64,000 nt of DNA from Dipteris shenzhenensis (taxonomy: Eukaryota > Polypodiophyta > Polypodiopsida > Gleicheniales), in the NCBI GenBank assembly GCA_047967505.1, contig CM106540.1; one strand, written 5' to 3'. Of the stretch, positions 63,521-64,000 are shown one piece after another (positions within the stretch are counted from its first letter, which is position 1; each line of letters begins with the position of its first letter). The position numbers and the translations under genes are program-made. Below the pieces are notes generated by a model. The model was given only the letters and a program-made list of their open reading frames with translations. It did no database searches and was not told where the DNA came from.

Positions 63521-64000
63521 TAGAAGGAGGCAAGATGGCTAGATTAAAAGATGGTGCATCTCAAATTCTACCTATTGTGATGGAGGAAATCGGCTTGCTT
63601 ATTTGGTTCTGACACCAGACTTGCATGACGGCCATGGATGGTTGACATGCCTCACTTAATTGGCTTAGTTAGGATGTGGACACTTATAATAATGATTGTG
63701 CATCTCTAGTTGAGTGATTCTATCCACCACGGTGGAGTCAAAAATGGATTAATTGGCTTAATTAGGACATGCATTGGCATTCAATTATATGCATGACTCC
63801 TAACTATTGCCACTATCAATTACTACTAGTGAGCAATGGTTTTAATCACGAACCTTATTAGTTAGCTTATTTTCAACTTAATAGAATTGTTTATGTAATG
63901 TGACATAATGGTAGGTAGGAGTAAGTGGGATGAATTAATATTCTCTGTTCACAATTGGGCTTGCATTCCAATTAAAAAGCCATTGGGCTCGCATGTAGTT
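63521..64000. other. Spacer, nothing recognised
   Basis: No domain, repeat or RNA gene seen. Confidence 0.5.

Noticed and set aside
1-64000. tRNA, rRNA or organelle-derived DNA
   Set aside because: Read-through showed no cloverleaf-type A/B boxes with paired arms, no rRNA-like conserved blocks and no recognisable plastid or mitochondrial genes. The tRNA-like strings found are primer binding sites. A dedicated RNA search was not possible.

Overview
The window looks like a retrotransposon-dominated stretch of a large seed-plant nuclear genome. Plant-type Ty1/copia and Ty3/gypsy elements (PBS complementary to initiator-methionine tRNA, chromodomain integrase, plant L1 LINE), long AT-rich or CT/GA-microsatellite spacers and the absence of any intact host gene point that way. 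The old, nested, degraded elements resemble gymnosperm (conifer, cycad or Ginkgo type) intergenic DNA, but the species is an inference and cannot be fixed from the sequence.

Layout. 1-2700: a decayed gypsy gag on the minus strand and AT-rich spacer. 2814-3960: two adjacent arrays of tandem foldback (hairpin) units, one with an exact 182-bp period. 4188-27511: a large minus-strand gypsy element (element A) with about 0.9 kb of matching LTR sequence at each side, a PBS, gag with five Cys/His knuckles, decayed RT/RNase H/integrase, and several kilobases of extra open frame between integrase and the 3' LTR. Two complete copia elements are nested in it: Copia-1 (7049-12949, minus, 5-bp duplication GTGTG) and Copia-2 (16773-22433, plus, 5-bp duplication GCTTT). 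27512-32420: a truncated minus-strand gypsy relative (element B) whose 3' end abuts the LTR of A. 32425-33830: a 5'-truncated LINE with an A-rich tail. 33830-35480 and 36805-38450: two copia fragments in opposite orientation. 39118-50084: two chromodomain gypsy elements (C partial, D with both LTRs) joined head to tail at an LTR-LTR junction. C carries a 1,018-bp Mutator-like DNA element with a 9-bp duplication, and the matching empty site is present once in D. 50089-51190: an inverted, internally deleted relative (E). 51.2-58.2 kb: spacer with small tandem repeats. 58197-60382: a roughly 2.2-kb imperfect palindrome (inverted duplication). 60.4-64 kb: spacer, microsatellites and purine-rich minisatellite.

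Nothing here forms a working host pathway. The coherent story is insertion order. Gypsy A came first and Copia-1 and Copia-2 landed inside it. D landed at the end of an LTR of the C family, and the Mutator-like element entered C after C and D had diverged. Most polyproteins carry stops, frameshifts or lost catalytic residues, so the elements look non-autonomous today. Copia-2 and Copia-1 are the least damaged. Feature boundaries marked by LTR ends and target duplications were read base by base. Domain boundaries inside decayed elements are approximate.
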